DNA of 64,000 nucleotides from Lasioglossum baleicum (lineage: Eukaryota > Arthropoda > Insecta > Hymenoptera > Halictidae). Below are positions 12,863 to 28,400 of the stretch, piece after piece. The notes under the pieces are model-generated. The model was given only the letters and a program-made list of their open reading frames with translations, did no database searches and was not told where the DNA came from. Made by a program: the position numbers and the translations under genes. The stretch lies in assembly GCF_051020765.1 (NCBI RefSeq), contig NW_027469227.1:248001-312000 (forward strand), read 5' to 3'. Every line of letters begins with the position of its first letter. The stretch's first letter is position 1.

Positions 12863-13499
12863 ACGTTCAATGAAAAAGTCATAACGCATAACGCATATCG
12901 CATAACCCGTAAAGCACAACGCATAACACATAACGCATAACGCATAACACATAACGCATAACGCATAACGCATAACGCATAACGCATAACGCATAACGCA
13001 TAACGCATAACACATAACGCATAACGCATATCGCATAACGTATAACGCTTAACGCATAACGCATAACGCGTAACGCGTAACGCATAACGCATAACGCATA
13101 ACGCATAAGGCATAACGCATAACGCATAACGCATAACGGATAACGCATAACGCATAACGCATAACGCATAACGCATAACGCATAACGCATAACGCATAAC
13201 GCATAACGCATAACGCATAACGCATAACGCATAACGCATAACGCATAAGGCATAACGCATAACGCATAACGCATAACGGATAACGCATAACGCATAACGC
13301 ATAACGCATAACGCATAACGCATAACGCATAACGCATAACGCATAACGCATAACGCATAACGCATAACGCATAACGCATAACGCATAACGCATAACGCAT
13401 AACGCATAACGTTCAATGAAAAAGTCATAACGCATAACGCATATCGCATAACCCGTAAAGCACAACGCATAACACATAACGCATAACGCATCACACATA
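12863..13499. repeat. A-block dimer 5 (546-bp period)
   Basis: Cores at 12866 and 13412, 78 units apart. The AAGGCATA to ACGGATA motif occurs twice inside (about 13107-13145 and 13247-13285) instead of once, so an internal duplication of about 140 bp explains the longer period. Confidence 0.7.
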
Positions 13500-16400
13500 A
13501 CGCATAACGCATAACGCATAACGCATAACGCATAACGCATAACGCATAACGCACAACGCATAACGCATAACGCATAACGCATAACACATAACGCATAACG
13601 CATATCGCATAACGTATAACGCTTAACGCATAACGCGTAACGCGTAACGCGTAACGCGTAACGCGTAACGCATAACGCATAACGCATAACGCATAACGCA
13701 TAACGCATAACGCATAACGCATAACGCATAACGCATAACGCATAACGCATAACGCATAACGCATAACGCATAACGCATAACGCATAACGCATAACGCATA
13801 ACGCATAACGCATAACGCATAACGCATAACGCATAACGCATAACGCATAACGCATAACGCATAACGCATAACGCATAACGCATAACGCATAACGCATAAC
13901 GCATAACGCATAACGCATAACGCATAACGCATAACGCATAACGCATGACGCATAACGCATGACGCATAACGCATAACGCATAACGCATAACGCATAACGC
14001 ATAACGCATAACGCATAACGCATAACGCATAACGCATAACGCATAACGCATAACGCATAACGCATAACGCATAACGCATAACGCATAACGCATAACGCAT
14101 AACGCATAACGCATAACGAATAACGCATATCGCATAACGTATAACGCTTAACGCATAACGCATAACGCATAACGCATAACGCATAACGCATAACGCATAA
14201 CGCATAACGCATAACGCATAACGCATAACGCATAACGCATAACGCATAACGCATAACGCATAACGCATAACGCTTAACGCATAACGCATAACGCGTAACG
14301 CGTAACGCATAACGCATAACGCATAACGCATAACGCATAACGCATAACGCATAACGCATAACGCATAACGCATAAGGCATAACGCATAAGGCATAACGCA
14401 TAACGCATAACGCATAACGCATAACGCATAACGCATAACGCATAACGCATAACGCATAACGCATAACGCATAACGCATAACGCATAACGCATAACGCATA
14501 ACGCATAACGCATAACGCATAACGCATAACGCATAACGCATAACGCATAACGCATAACGCATAACGCATAACGCATAACGCATAACGCATAACGCATAAC
14601 GCATAACGCATAACGCATAACGCATAACGCATAACGCATAACGCATAACGCATAACGCATAACGCATAACGCATAACGCATAACGCATAACGCATAACGC
14701 ATAACGCATAACGCATAACGCATAACGCATAACGCATAACGCATAACGCATAACGCATAACGCATAACGCATAACGCATAACGCATAACGCATAACGCAT
14801 AACGCATAACGCATAACGCATAACGCATAACGCATAACGCATAACGCATAACGCATAACGCATAACGCATAACGCATAACGCATAACGCATAACGCATAA
14901 CGCATAACGCATAACGCATAACGCATAACGCATAACGCATAACGCATAACGCATAACGCATAACGCATAACGCATAACGCATAACGCATAACGCATAACG
15001 CATAACGCATAACGCATAACGCATAACGCATAACGCATAACGCATAACGCATAACGCATAACGCATAACGCATAACGCATAACGCATAACGCATAACGCA
15101 TAACGCATAACGCATAACGCATAACGCATAACGCATAACGCATAACGCATAACGCATAACGCATAACGCATAACGCATAACGCATAACGCATAACGCATA
15201 ACGCATAACGCATAACGCATAACGCATAACGCATAACGCATAACGCATAACGCTTAACGCATAACGCATAACGCATAACGCATAACGCATAACGCATAAC
15301 GCATAACGCATAACGCATAACGCATAACGCATAACGCATAACGCATAACGTTCAATGAAAAAGTCATAACGCATAACGCATATCGCATAACCCGTAAAGC
15401 ACAACGCATAACACATAACGCATAACGCATCACACATAACACATAACGCATAACGCATAACGCATAACGCATAACACATAACGCATAACGCATATCGCAT
15501 AACGTATAACGCTTAACGCATAACGCATAACGCGTAACGCGTAACGCGTAACGCATAACGCCTAACGCATAACGCATAACGCATAACGCATAACGCATAA
15601 CGCATAACGCATAACGCATAACGCATAACGCATAACGCATAACGCATAACGCATAACGCATAACGCATAACGCATAACGCATAACGCATAACGCATAACG
15701 CATAACGCATAACGCATAACGCATAACGCATAACGCATAACGCATAACGCATAACGCATAACGCATAACGCATAACGCATAACGCATAACGCATAACGCA
15801 TAACGCATAACGCATAACGCATAACGCATAACGCATAACGCATAACGCATAACGCATAACGCATAACGCATAACGCATAACGCATAACGCATAACGCATA
15901 ACGCATAACGCATAACGCATAACGCATAACGCATAACGCATAACGCATAACGCATAACGCATAACGCATAACGCATAACGCATAACGCATAACGCATAAC
16001 GCATAACGCATAACGCATAACGCATAACGCATAACGCATAACGCATAACGCATAACGCATAACGCATAACGCATAACGCATAACGCATAACGCATAACGC
16101 ATAACGCATAACGCATAACGCATAACGCATAACGCATAACGCATAACGCATAACGCATAACGTTCAATGAAAAAGTCATAACGCATAACGCATATCGCAT
16201 AACCCGTAAAGCACAACGCATAACACATAACGCATAACGCATCACACATAACGCATAACACATAACGCATAACGCATAACGCATAACGCATAACGCATAA
16301 CGCATAACGCATAACGCATAACGCATAACGCATAACGCATAACACATAACGCATAACGCATATCGCATAACGTATAACGCTTAACGCATAACGCATAACG

Positions 16401-16845
16401 CGTAACGCGTAACGCATAACGCCTAACGCATAACGCATAACGCATAACGCATAACGCATAACGCATAACGCATAACGCATAACGCATAACGCATAACGCA
16501 TAACGCATAACGCATAACGCATAACGCATAACGCATAACGCATAACGCATAACGCATAACGCATAACGCATAACGCATAACGCATAACGCATAACGCATA
16601 ACGCATAACGCATAACGCATAACGCATAACGCATAACGCATAACGCATAACGCATAACGCATAACGCATAACGCATAACGCATAACGCATAACGAATAAC
16701 GCATATCGCATAACGTATAACGCTTAACGCATAACGCATAACGCATAACGCATAACGCATAACGCATAACGCATAACGCATAACGCATAACGCATAACGC
16801 ATAACGCATAACGCATAACGCATAACGCATAACGCATAACGCATA

Positions 16846-17790
16846 ACGCTTAACGCATAACGCATAACGCGTAACGCGTAACGCATAACGCATAACGCAT
16901 AACGCATAACGCATAACGCATAACGCATAACGCATAACGCATAACGCATAACGCATAAGGCATAAGGCATAACGCATAACGCATAACGCATAACGGATAA
17001 CGCATAACGCTTAACGCATAACGCATAACGCATAACGCATAACGCATAACGCATAACGCATAACGCATAACGCATAACGCATAACGCATAACGCATAACG
17101 CATAACGCATAACGCATAACGCATAACGCATAACGCATATCGCATAACGTATAACGCTTAACGCATAACGCATAACGCATAACGCATAACGCATAACGCA
17201 TAACGCGTAACGCATAACGGATAACGCATAACGGATAACGCATGGTGCATAACGCATAACGCATAACGCATAACGCATAACGCATAACGCATAACGCATA
17301 ACGCATAACGCATAACGCATAACGCATAACGCATAAGGCATAACGCATAACGCATAACGCATAACGCATAACGCATAACGCATAACGCATAACGCATAAC
17401 GCATAACGCATAACGCATAACGCATAACGCATAACGCATAACGCATAACGCATAACGCATAACGCATAACGCATAACGCATAACGCATAACGCATAACGC
17501 ATAACGCATAACGCATAACGCATAACGCATAACGCATAACGCATAACGCATAACGCATAACGCATAACGCATAACGCATAACGCATAACGCATAACGCAT
17601 AACGCATAACGCATAACGCATAACGCATAACGCATAACGCATAACGCATAACGCATAACGCATAACGCATAACGCATAACGCATAACGCATAACGCATAA
17701 CGCATAACGCATAACGCATAACGCATAACGCATAACGCATAACGCATAACGCATAACGCATAACGCATAACGCATAACGCATAACGCATA
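16846..17790. repeat. Compound module copy 1
   Basis: Marker order: ACGCTTA, paired ACGCGTA, two adjacent AAGGCATA-type units, ACGGATA, ACGCTTA, TCGCATA with ACGTATA, GGTGC block (357 bp from module start), a single AAGGCATA unit, a long clean run, then a beta A block. Confidence 0.7.
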
Positions 17791-18116
17791 ACGTTCAATG
17801 AAAAAGTCATAACGCATAACGCATATCGCATAACCCGTAAAGCACAACGCATAACACATAACGCATAACGCATCACACATAACGCATAACACATAACGCA
17901 TAACGCATAACGCATAACGCATAACGCATAACGCATAACGCATAACGCATAACGCATAACACATAACGCATAACGCATATCGCATAACGTATAACGCTTA
18001 ACGCATAACGCATAACGCGTAACGCGTAACGCATAACGCCTAACGCATAACGCATAACGCATAACGCATAACGCATAACGCATAACGCATAACGCATAAC
18101 GCATAACGCATAACGC

Positions 18117-18118
18117 AA
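18117..18118. other. Single-base deletion shifting repeat phase
   Basis: One T is missing (ACGCAAACGC instead of ACGCATAACGC). The interval between the flanking A cores (17794 to 18367) is 573 bp, one less than 82 heptamers. It is one of only two phase breaks in the array. Confidence 0.85.
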
Positions 18119-19378
18119 ACGCATAACGCATAACGCATAACGCATAACGCATAACGCATAACGCATAACGCATAACGCATAACGCATAACGCATAACGCA
18201 TAACGCATAACGCATAACGCATAACGCATAACGCATAACGCATAACGCATAACGCATAACGCATAACGCATAACGCATAACGCATAACGCATAACGCATA
18301 ACGCATAACGCATAACGCATAACGCATAACGCATAACGCATAACGCATAACGCATAACGCATAACGTTCAATGAAAAAGTCATAACGCATAACGCATATC
18401 GCATAACCCGTAAAGCACAACGCATAACACATAACGCATAACGCATCACACATAACGCATAACACATAACGCATAACGCATAACGCATAACGCATAACGC
18501 ATAACGCATAACGCATAACGCATAACGCATAACACATAACGCATAACGCATATCGCATAACGTATAACGCTTAACGCATAACGCATAACGCGTAACGCGT
18601 AACGCATAACGCCTAACGCATAACGCATAACGCATAACGCATAACGCATAACGCATAACGCATAACGCATAACGCATAACGCATAACGCATAACGCATAA
18701 CGCATAACGCATAACGCATAACGCATAACGCATAACGCATAACGCATAACGCATAACGCATAACGCATAACGCATAACGCATAACGCATAACGCATAACG
18801 CATAACGCATAACGCATAACGCATAACGCATAACGCATAACGCATAACGCATAACGCATAACGCATAACGCATAACGCATAACGCATAACACATAACGCA
18901 TAACGCATATCGCATAACGTATAACGCTTAACGCATAACGCATAACGCGTAACGCGTAACGCATAACGCCTAACGCATAACGCATAACGCATAACGCATA
19001 ACGCATAACGCATAACGCATAACGCATAACGCATAACGCATAACGCATAACGCATAACGCATAACGCATAACGCATAACGCATAACGCATAACGCATAAC
19101 GCATAACGCATAACGCATAACGCATAACGCATAACGCATAACGCATAACGCATAACGCATAACGCATAACGCATAACGCATAACGCATAACGCATAACGC
19201 ATAACGCATAACGCATAACGCATAACGAATAACGCATATCGCATAACGTATAACGCTTAACGCATAACGCATAACGCATAACGCATAACGCATAACGCAT
19301 AACGCATAACGCATAACGCATAACGCATAACGCATAACGCATAACGCATAACGCATAACGCATAACGCATAACGCATA

Positions 19379-20288
19379 ACGCTTAACGCATAACGCATAA
19401 CGCGTAACGCGTAACGCATAACGCATAACGCATAACGCATAACGCATAACGCATAACGCATAACGCATAACGCATAACGCATAACGCATAACGCATAAGG
19501 CATAAGGCATAACGCATAACGCATAACGCATAACGGATAACGCATAACGCTTAACGCATAACGCATAACGCATAACGCATAACGCATAACGCATAACGCA
19601 TAACGCATAACGCATAACGCATAACGCATAACGCATAACGCATAACGCATAACGCATAACGCATAACGCATAACGCATATCGCATAACGTATAACGCTTA
19701 ACGCATAACGCATAACGCATAACGCATAACGCATAACGCATAACGCATAACGCGTAACGCATAACGGATAACGCATAACGGATAACGCATGGTGCATAAC
19801 GCATAACGCATAACGCATAACGCATAACGCATAACGCATAACGCATAACGCATAACGCATAACGCATAACGCATAAGGCATAACGCATAACGCATAACGC
19901 ATAACGCATAACGCATAACGCATAACGCATAACGCATAACGCATAACGCATAACGCATAACGCATAACGCATAACGCATAACGCATAACGCATAACGCAT
20001 AACGCATAACGCATAACGCATAACGCATAACGCATAACGCATAACGCATAACGCATAACGCATAACGCATAACGCATAACGCATAACGCATAACGCATAA
20101 CGCATAACGCATAACGCATAACGCATAACGCATAACGCATAACGCATAACGCATAACGCATAACGCATAACGCATAACGCATAACGCATAACGCATAACG
20201 CATAACGCATAACGCATAACGCATAACGCATAACGCATAACGCATAACGCATAACGCATAACGCATAACGCATAACGCATAACGCATA
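19379..20288. repeat. Compound module copy 2
   Basis: It has the same marker order as copy 1, with the GGTGC block 371 bp from the module start. It also ends at a beta A block. The clean run before that block is shorter than in copy 1. Confidence 0.7.
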
Positions 20289-21954
20289 ACGTTCAATGAA
20301 AAAGTCATAACGCATAACGCATATCGCATAACCCGTAAAGCACAACGCATAACACATAACGCATAACGCATCACACATAACGCATAACACATAACGCATA
20401 ACGCATAACGCATAACGCATAACGCATAACGCATAACGCATAACGCATAACGCATAACACATAACGCATAACGCATATCGCATAACGTATAACGCTTAAC
20501 GCATAACGCATAACGCGTAACGCGTAACGCATAACGCCTAACGCATAACGCATAACGCATAACGCATAACGCATAACGCATAACGCATAACGCATAACGC
20601 ATAACGCATAACGCATAACGCATAACGCATAACGCATAACGCATAACGCATAACGCATAACGCATAACGCATAACGCATAACGCATAACGCATAACGCAT
20701 AACGCATAACGCATAACGCATAACGCATAACGCATAACGCATAACGCATAACGCATAACGCATAACGCATAACGCATAACGCATAACGCATAACGCATAA
20801 CGCATAACGCATAACGCATAACGCATAACGCATAACGCATAACGCATAACGCATAACGCATAACGCATAACGCATAACGCATAACGCATAACGCATAACG
20901 CATAACGCATAACGCATAACGCATAACGCATAACGCATAACGCATAACGCATAACGCATAACGCATAACGCATAACGCATAACGCATAACGCATAACGCA
21001 TAACGCATAACGCATAACGCATAACGCATAACGCATAACGCATAACGCATAACGCATAACGCATAACGCATAACGCATAACGCATAACGCATAACGCATA
21101 ACGCATAACGCATAACGCATAACGCATAACGCATAACGCATAACGCATAACGCATAACGCATAACGCATAACGCATAACGCATAACGCATAACGCATAAC
21201 GCATAACGCATAACGCATAACGCATAACGCATAACGCATAACGCATAACGCATAACGCATAACGCATAACGCATAACGCATAACGCATAACGCATAACGC
21301 ATAACGCATAACGCATAACGCATAACGCATAACGCATAACGCATAACGCATAACGCATAACGCATAACGCATAACGCATAACGCATAACGCATAACGCAT
21401 AACGCATAACGCATAACGCATAACGCATAACGCATAACGCATAACGCATAACGCATAACGCATAACGCATAACGCATAACGCATAACGCATGACGCATAA
21501 CGCATGACGCATAACGCATAACGCATAACGCATAACGCATAACGCATAACGCATAACGCATAACGCATAACGCATAACGCATAACGCATAACGCATAACG
21601 CATAACGCATAACGCATAACGCATAACGCATAACGCATAACGCATAACGCATAACGCATAACGCATAACGCATAACGCATAACGCATAACGCATAACGCA
21701 TAACGAATAACGCATATCGCATAACGTATAACGCTTAACGCATAACGCATAACGCATAACGCATAACGCATAACGCATAACGCATAACGCATAACGCATA
21801 ACGCATAACGCATAACGCATAACGCATAACGCTTAACGCATAACGCATAACGCATAACGCATAACGCATAACGCATAACGCATAACGCATAACGCATAAC
21901 GCATAACGCATAACGCATAACGCATAACGCATAACGCATAACGCATAACGCATA

Positions 21955-22479
21955 ACGTTCAATGAAAAAGTCATAACGCATAACGCATATCGCATAACCC
22001 GTAAAGCACAACGCATAACACATAACGCATAACGCATAACACATAACGCATAACGCATAACGCATAACGCATAACGCATAACGCATAACGCATAACGCAT
22101 AACACATAACGCATAACGCATATCGCATAACGTATAACGCTTAACGCATAACGCATAACGCGTAACGCGTAACGCATAACGCATAACGCATAACGCATAA
22201 CGCATAACGCATAACGCATAACGCATAACGCATAAGGCATAACGCATAACGCATAACGCATAACGGATAACGCATAACGCATAACGCATAACGCATAACG
22301 CATAACGCATAACGCATAACGCATAACGCATAACGCATAACGCATAACGCATAACGCATAACGCATAACGCATAACGCATAACGCATAACGTTCAATGAA
22401 AAAGTCATAACGCATAACGCATATCGCATAACCCGAAAAGCACAACGCATAACACATAACGCATAACGCATCACACATA
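21955..22479. repeat. A-block dimer 6 (434-bp period)
   Basis: Cores at 21958 and 22392. The AAGGCATA marker lies 276 bp after the first core, one heptamer nearer than in dimer 3. It is separated from the similar dimer 4 by 13.7 kb. Confidence 0.75.
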
Positions 22480-22906
22480 ACGCATAACGCATAACGCATA
22501 ACGCATAACGCATAACGCATAACGCATAACGCACAACGCATAACGCATAACGCATAACGCATAACGCATAACACATAACGCATAACGCATATCGCATAAC
22601 GTATAACGCTTAACGCATAACGCGTAACGCGTAACGCGTAACGCATAACGCATAACGCATAACGCATAACGCATAACGCATAACGCATAACGCATAACGC
22701 ATAACGCATAACGCATAACGCATAACGCATAACGCATAACGCATAACGCATAACGCATAACGCATAACGTATAACGCTTAACGCATAACGCATAACGCAT
22801 AACGCATAACGCATAACGCATAACGCATAACGCATAACGCATAACGCATAACGCATAACGCATAACGCATAACGCATAACGCATAACGCATAACGCATAA
22901 CGCATA

Positions 22907-24341
22907 ACGCTTAACGCATAACGCATAACGCGTAACGCGTAACGCATAACGCATAACGCATAACGCATAACGCATAACGCATAACGCATAACGCATAACG
23001 CATAACGCATAACGCATAACGCATAAGGCATAAGGCATAACGCATAACGCATAACGCATAACGGATAACGCATAACGCTTAACGCATAACGCATAACGCA
23101 TAACGCATAACGCATAACGCATAACGCATAACGCATAACGCATAACGCATAACGCATAACGCATAACGCATAACGCATAACGCATAACGCATAACGCATA
23201 ACGCATAACGCATAACGCATAACGCATATCGCATAACGTATAACGCTTAACGCATAACGCATAACGCATAACGCATAACGCATAACGCATAACGCGTAAC
23301 GCATAACGGATAACGCATAACGGATAACGCATGGTGCATAACGCATAACGCATAACGCATAACGCATAACGCATAACGCATAACGCATAACGCATAACGC
23401 ATAACGCATAACGCATAACGCATAAGGCATAACGCATAACGCATAACGCATAACGCATAACGCATAACGCATAACGCATAACGCATAACGCATAACGCAT
23501 AACGCATAACGCATAACGCATAACGCATAACGCATAACGCATAACGCATAACGCATAACGCATAACGCATAACGCATAACGCATAACGCATAACGCATAA
23601 CGCATAACGCATAACGCATAACGCATAACGCATAACGCATAACGCATAACGCATAACGCATAACGCATAACGCATAACGCATAACGCATAACGCATAACG
23701 CATAACGCATAACGCATAACGCATAACGCATAACGCATAACGCATAACGCATAACGCATAACGCATAACGCATAACGCATAACGCATAACGCATAACGCA
23801 TAACGCATAACGCATAACGCATAACGCATAACGCATAACGCATAACGCATAACGCATAACGCATAACGCATAACGCATAACGCATAACGCATAACGCATA
23901 ACGCATAACGCATAACGCATAACGCATAACGCATAACGCATAACGCATAACGCATAACGCATAACGCATAACGCATAACGCATAACGCATAACGCATAAC
24001 GCATAACGCATAACGCATAACGCATAACGCATAACGCATAACGCATAACGCATAACGCATAACGCATAACGCATAACGCATAACGCATAACGCATAACGC
24101 ATAACGCATAACGCATAACGCATAACGCATAACGCATAACGCATAACGCATAACGCATAACGCATAACGCATAACGCATAACGCATAACGCATAACGCAT
24201 AACGCATAACGCATAACGCATAACGCATAACGCATAACGCATAACGCATAACGCATAACGCATAACGCATAACGCATAACGCATAACGCATAACGCATAA
24301 CGCATAACGCATAACGCATAACGCATAACGCATAACGCATA
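22907..24341. repeat. Compound module copy 3
   Basis: Same marker order, with the GGTGC block 385 bp from the module start. The clean run before the next A block is about 900 bp, and the module ends at a gamma rather than a beta A block. Confidence 0.7.
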
Positions 24342-25398
24342 ACGTTCAATGAAAAAGTCATAACGCATAACGCATATCGCATAACCCGTAAAGCACAACG
24401 CATAACACATAACGCATAACGCATCACACATAACACATAACGCATAACGCATAACGCATAACGCATAACACATAACGCATAACGCATATCGCATAACGTA
24501 TAACGCTTAACGCATAACGCATAACGCGTAACGCGTAACGCATAACGCCTAACGCATAACGCATAACGCATAACGCATAACGCATAACGCATAACGCATA
24601 ACGCATAACGCATAACGCATAACGCATAACGCATAACGCATAACGCATAACGCATAACGCATAACGCATAACGCATAACGCATAACGCATAACGCATAAC
24701 GCATAACGCATAACGCATAACGCATAACGCATAACGCATAACGCATAACGCATAACGCATAACGCATAACGCATAACGCATAACGCATAACGCATAACGC
24801 ATAACGCATAACGCATAACGCATAACGCATAACGCATAACGCATAACGCATAACGCATAACGCATAACGCATAACGCATAACGCATAACGCATAACGCAT
24901 AACGCATAACGCATAACGCATAACGCATAACGCATAACGCATAACGCATAACGCATAACGCATAACGCATAACGCATAACGCATAACGCATAACGCATAA
25001 CGCATAACGCATAACGCATAACGCATAACGCATAACGCATAACGCATAACGCATAACGCATAACGCATAACGCATAACGCATAACGCATAACGCATAACG
25101 CATAACGCATAACGCATAACGCATAACGCATAACGCATAACGCATAACGCATAACGCATAACGCATAACGCATAACGCATAACGCATAACGCATAACGCA
25201 TAACGCATAACGCATAACGCATAACGCATAACGCATAAAGCATAACGCATAACGCATAACGCATAACGCATAACGCATAACGCATAACGCATAACGCATA
25301 ACGCATAACGCATAACGCATAACGCATAACGCATAACGCATAACGCATAACGCATAACGCATAACGCATAACGCTTAACGAATAACGCATAACGCATA

Positions 25399-25489
25399 AC
25401 GCATGACACATTACTCATAACGCATTACGCATAACGCTTAACGAATAACGCATAACGCATGACACATTACTCATAACGCATTACGCATA
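25399..25489. repeat. C doublet 1
   Basis: Two C blocks 56 bp apart (25405 and 25461), with ACGCTTA and ACGAATA units between them. It marks the boundary between zone I and zone II. Confidence 0.8.
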
Positions 25490-28400
25490 ACGCATAACGC
25501 ATAACGGATAACGCATAATGCATAACGCATAACGCTTAACGCATGACGCGTATCGCATAACGCATAACGCATAACGCATAACGCATAACGCATAACGCAT
25601 AACGCATAACGCATAACGCATAACGCATAACGCATAACGCATAACGCATAACGCATAACGCATAACGCATAACGCATAACGCATAACGCATAACGCATAA
25701 CGCATAACGCATAACGCATAACGCATAACGCATAACGCGTAACGCATAACGCGTAACGCAAAACGCATAACGCATAACGCATAACGCGTAACGCGTAACG
25801 CATAACGCATAACGCATAACGCATAACGCATAACGCATAACGCATAACGCATAACGCATAACGCATAACGCATAACGCATAACGCATAACGCATAACGCA
25901 TAACGCATAACGCATAACGCATAACGCGTAACGCATAACGCATAACGCATAACGCATTACGCATAACGCATAACGCATAACGGATAACGCATAATGCATA
26001 ACGCATAACGCTTAACGCATGACGCATATCGCATAACGCATAACGCATAACGCATAACGCATACCGCATAACGCATAACGCATAACGCATAACGCATAAC
26101 GCGTAACGCATAACGCATAACGCATAACGCATAAAGCATAACGCATGACACATTACTCATAACGCATTACGCATAACGCATAACGCATAACGGATAACGC
26201 ATAATGCATAACGCATAACGCTTAACGCATGACGCGTATCGCATAACGCATAACGCATAACGCATAACGCATAACGCATAACGCATAACGCATAACGCAT
26301 AACGCATAACGCATAACGCGTAACGCATAACGCGTAACGCAAAACGCATAACGCATAACGCATAACGCGTAACGCGTAACGCATAACGCATAACGCATAA
26401 CGCATAACGCATAACGCATAACGCATAACGCATAACGCATAACGCATAACGCATAACGCATAACGCATAACGCATAACGCATAACGCATAACGCGTAACG
26501 CATAACGCATAACGCATAACGCATTACGCATAACGCATAACGCATAACGGATAACGCATAATGCATAACGCATAACGCTTAACGCATGACGCATATCGCA
26601 TAACGCATAACGCATAACGCATAACGCATAACGCATAACGCATAACGCATAACGCATAACGCATAACGCATAACGCATAACGCATAACGCATAACGCATA
26701 ACGCATAACGCATAACGCATAACGCATAACGCATAACGCATAACGCATAACGCATAACGCATAACGCATAACGCATAACGCATAACGCATAACGCATAAC
26801 GCATAACGCATAACGCATAACGCATAACGCATAACGCATAACGCATAACGCATAACGCATAACGCATAACGCATAACGCATAACGCATAACGCATAACGC
26901 ATAACGCATAACGCATAACGCATAACGCATAACGCATAACGCATAACGCATAACGCATAACGCATAACGCATAACGCATAACGCATAACGCATAACGCAT
27001 AACGCATAACACATAACGCATAACGCGTAACGCGTAACGCATAACGCATAACGCATAACGCATAACGCATAACGCATAACGCATAACGCATAACGCATAA
27101 CGCATAACGCATAACGCATAACGCATAACGCATAACGCATAACGCGTAACGCATAACGCATAACGCATAACGCATTACGCATAACGCATAACGCATGACG
27201 GATAACGCATAATGCATAACGCATAACGCTTAACGCATGACGCATATCGCATAACGCATAACGCATAACGCATAACGCATAACGCATAACGCATAACGCA
27301 TAACGCATAACGCATAACGCATAACGCATAACGCATAACGCATAACGCGTAACGCATAACGCATAACGCATAACGCATAACGCATAACGCATAACGCATA
27401 ACGCATAACGCATAACGCATAACGCATAACGCATAACGCGTAACGCATAACGCATAACGCATAACGCATAACGCATAACGCATGACACATTACTCATAAC
27501 GCATTACGCATAACGCATAACGCATAACGGATAACGCATAATGCATAACGCATAACGCTTAACGCATGACGCGTATCGCATAACGCATAACGCATAACGC
27601 ATAACGCATAACGCATAACGCATAACGCATAACGCATAACGCATAACGCGTAACGCATAACGCGTAACGCAAAACGCATAACGCATAACGCATAACGCGT
27701 AACGCGTAACGCATAACGCATAACGCATAACGCATAACGCATAACGCATAACGCATAACGCATAACGCATAACGCATAACGCATAACGCATAACGCATAA
27801 CGCATAACGCATAACGCATAACGCGTAACGCATAACGCATAACGCATAACGCATTACGCATAACGCATAACGCATAACGGATAACGCATAATGCATAACG
27901 CATAACGCTTAACGCATGACGCATATCGCATAACGCATAACGCATAACGCATAACGCATAACGCATAACGCATAACGCATAACGCATAACGCATAACGCA
28001 TAACGCATAACGCATAACGCATAACGCATAACGCATAACGCATAACGCATAACGCATAACGCATAACGCATAACGCATAACGTTCAATGAAAAAGTCATA
28101 ACGCATAACGCATATCGCATAACCCGTAAAGCACAACGCATAACACATAACGCATAACGCATCACACATAACACATAACGCATAACGCATAACGCATAAC
28201 GCATAACACATAACGCATAACGCATATCGCATAACGTATAACGCTTAACGCATAACGCATAACGCGTAACGCGTAACGCATAACGCCTAACGCATAACGC
28301 ATAACGCATAACGCATAACGCATAACGCATAACGCATAACGCATAACGCATAACGCATAACGCATAACGCATAACGCATAACGCATAACGCATAACGCAT

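Larger units (their letters stand above)
4897..20540. repeat. Beta lineage of A block
   Basis: Six copies (cores 4900, 11900, 16163, 17794, 18367, 20292) have tail ACGCATC, ACACATA, one canonical unit, ACACATA. From ACGTTCA to the end of ACGCCTA the copies at 17791, 18364 and 20289 are each 252 bp, the copy at 16160 is 266 bp and the copy at 4897 is 308 bp. They differ by whole heptamers. The copy at 11897 has no nearby ACGCCTA. The lineage is confined to zone I. Confidence 0.75.
2433..25398. repeat. Satellite zone I: A blocks only
   Basis: Twenty-one A blocks (core starts 2975 to 24345) interrupt otherwise nearly canonical heptamers. No C, B, D or E blocks occur here. Frequent companions are AAGGCATA units, ACGGATA units, ACGCTTA units, paired ACGCGTA units and the ACGCCTA unit that closes many blocks. 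Long clean runs include roughly 5205-5915, 10169-10938, 14397-15249, 20541-21485 and 23430-24341. Confidence 0.85.
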
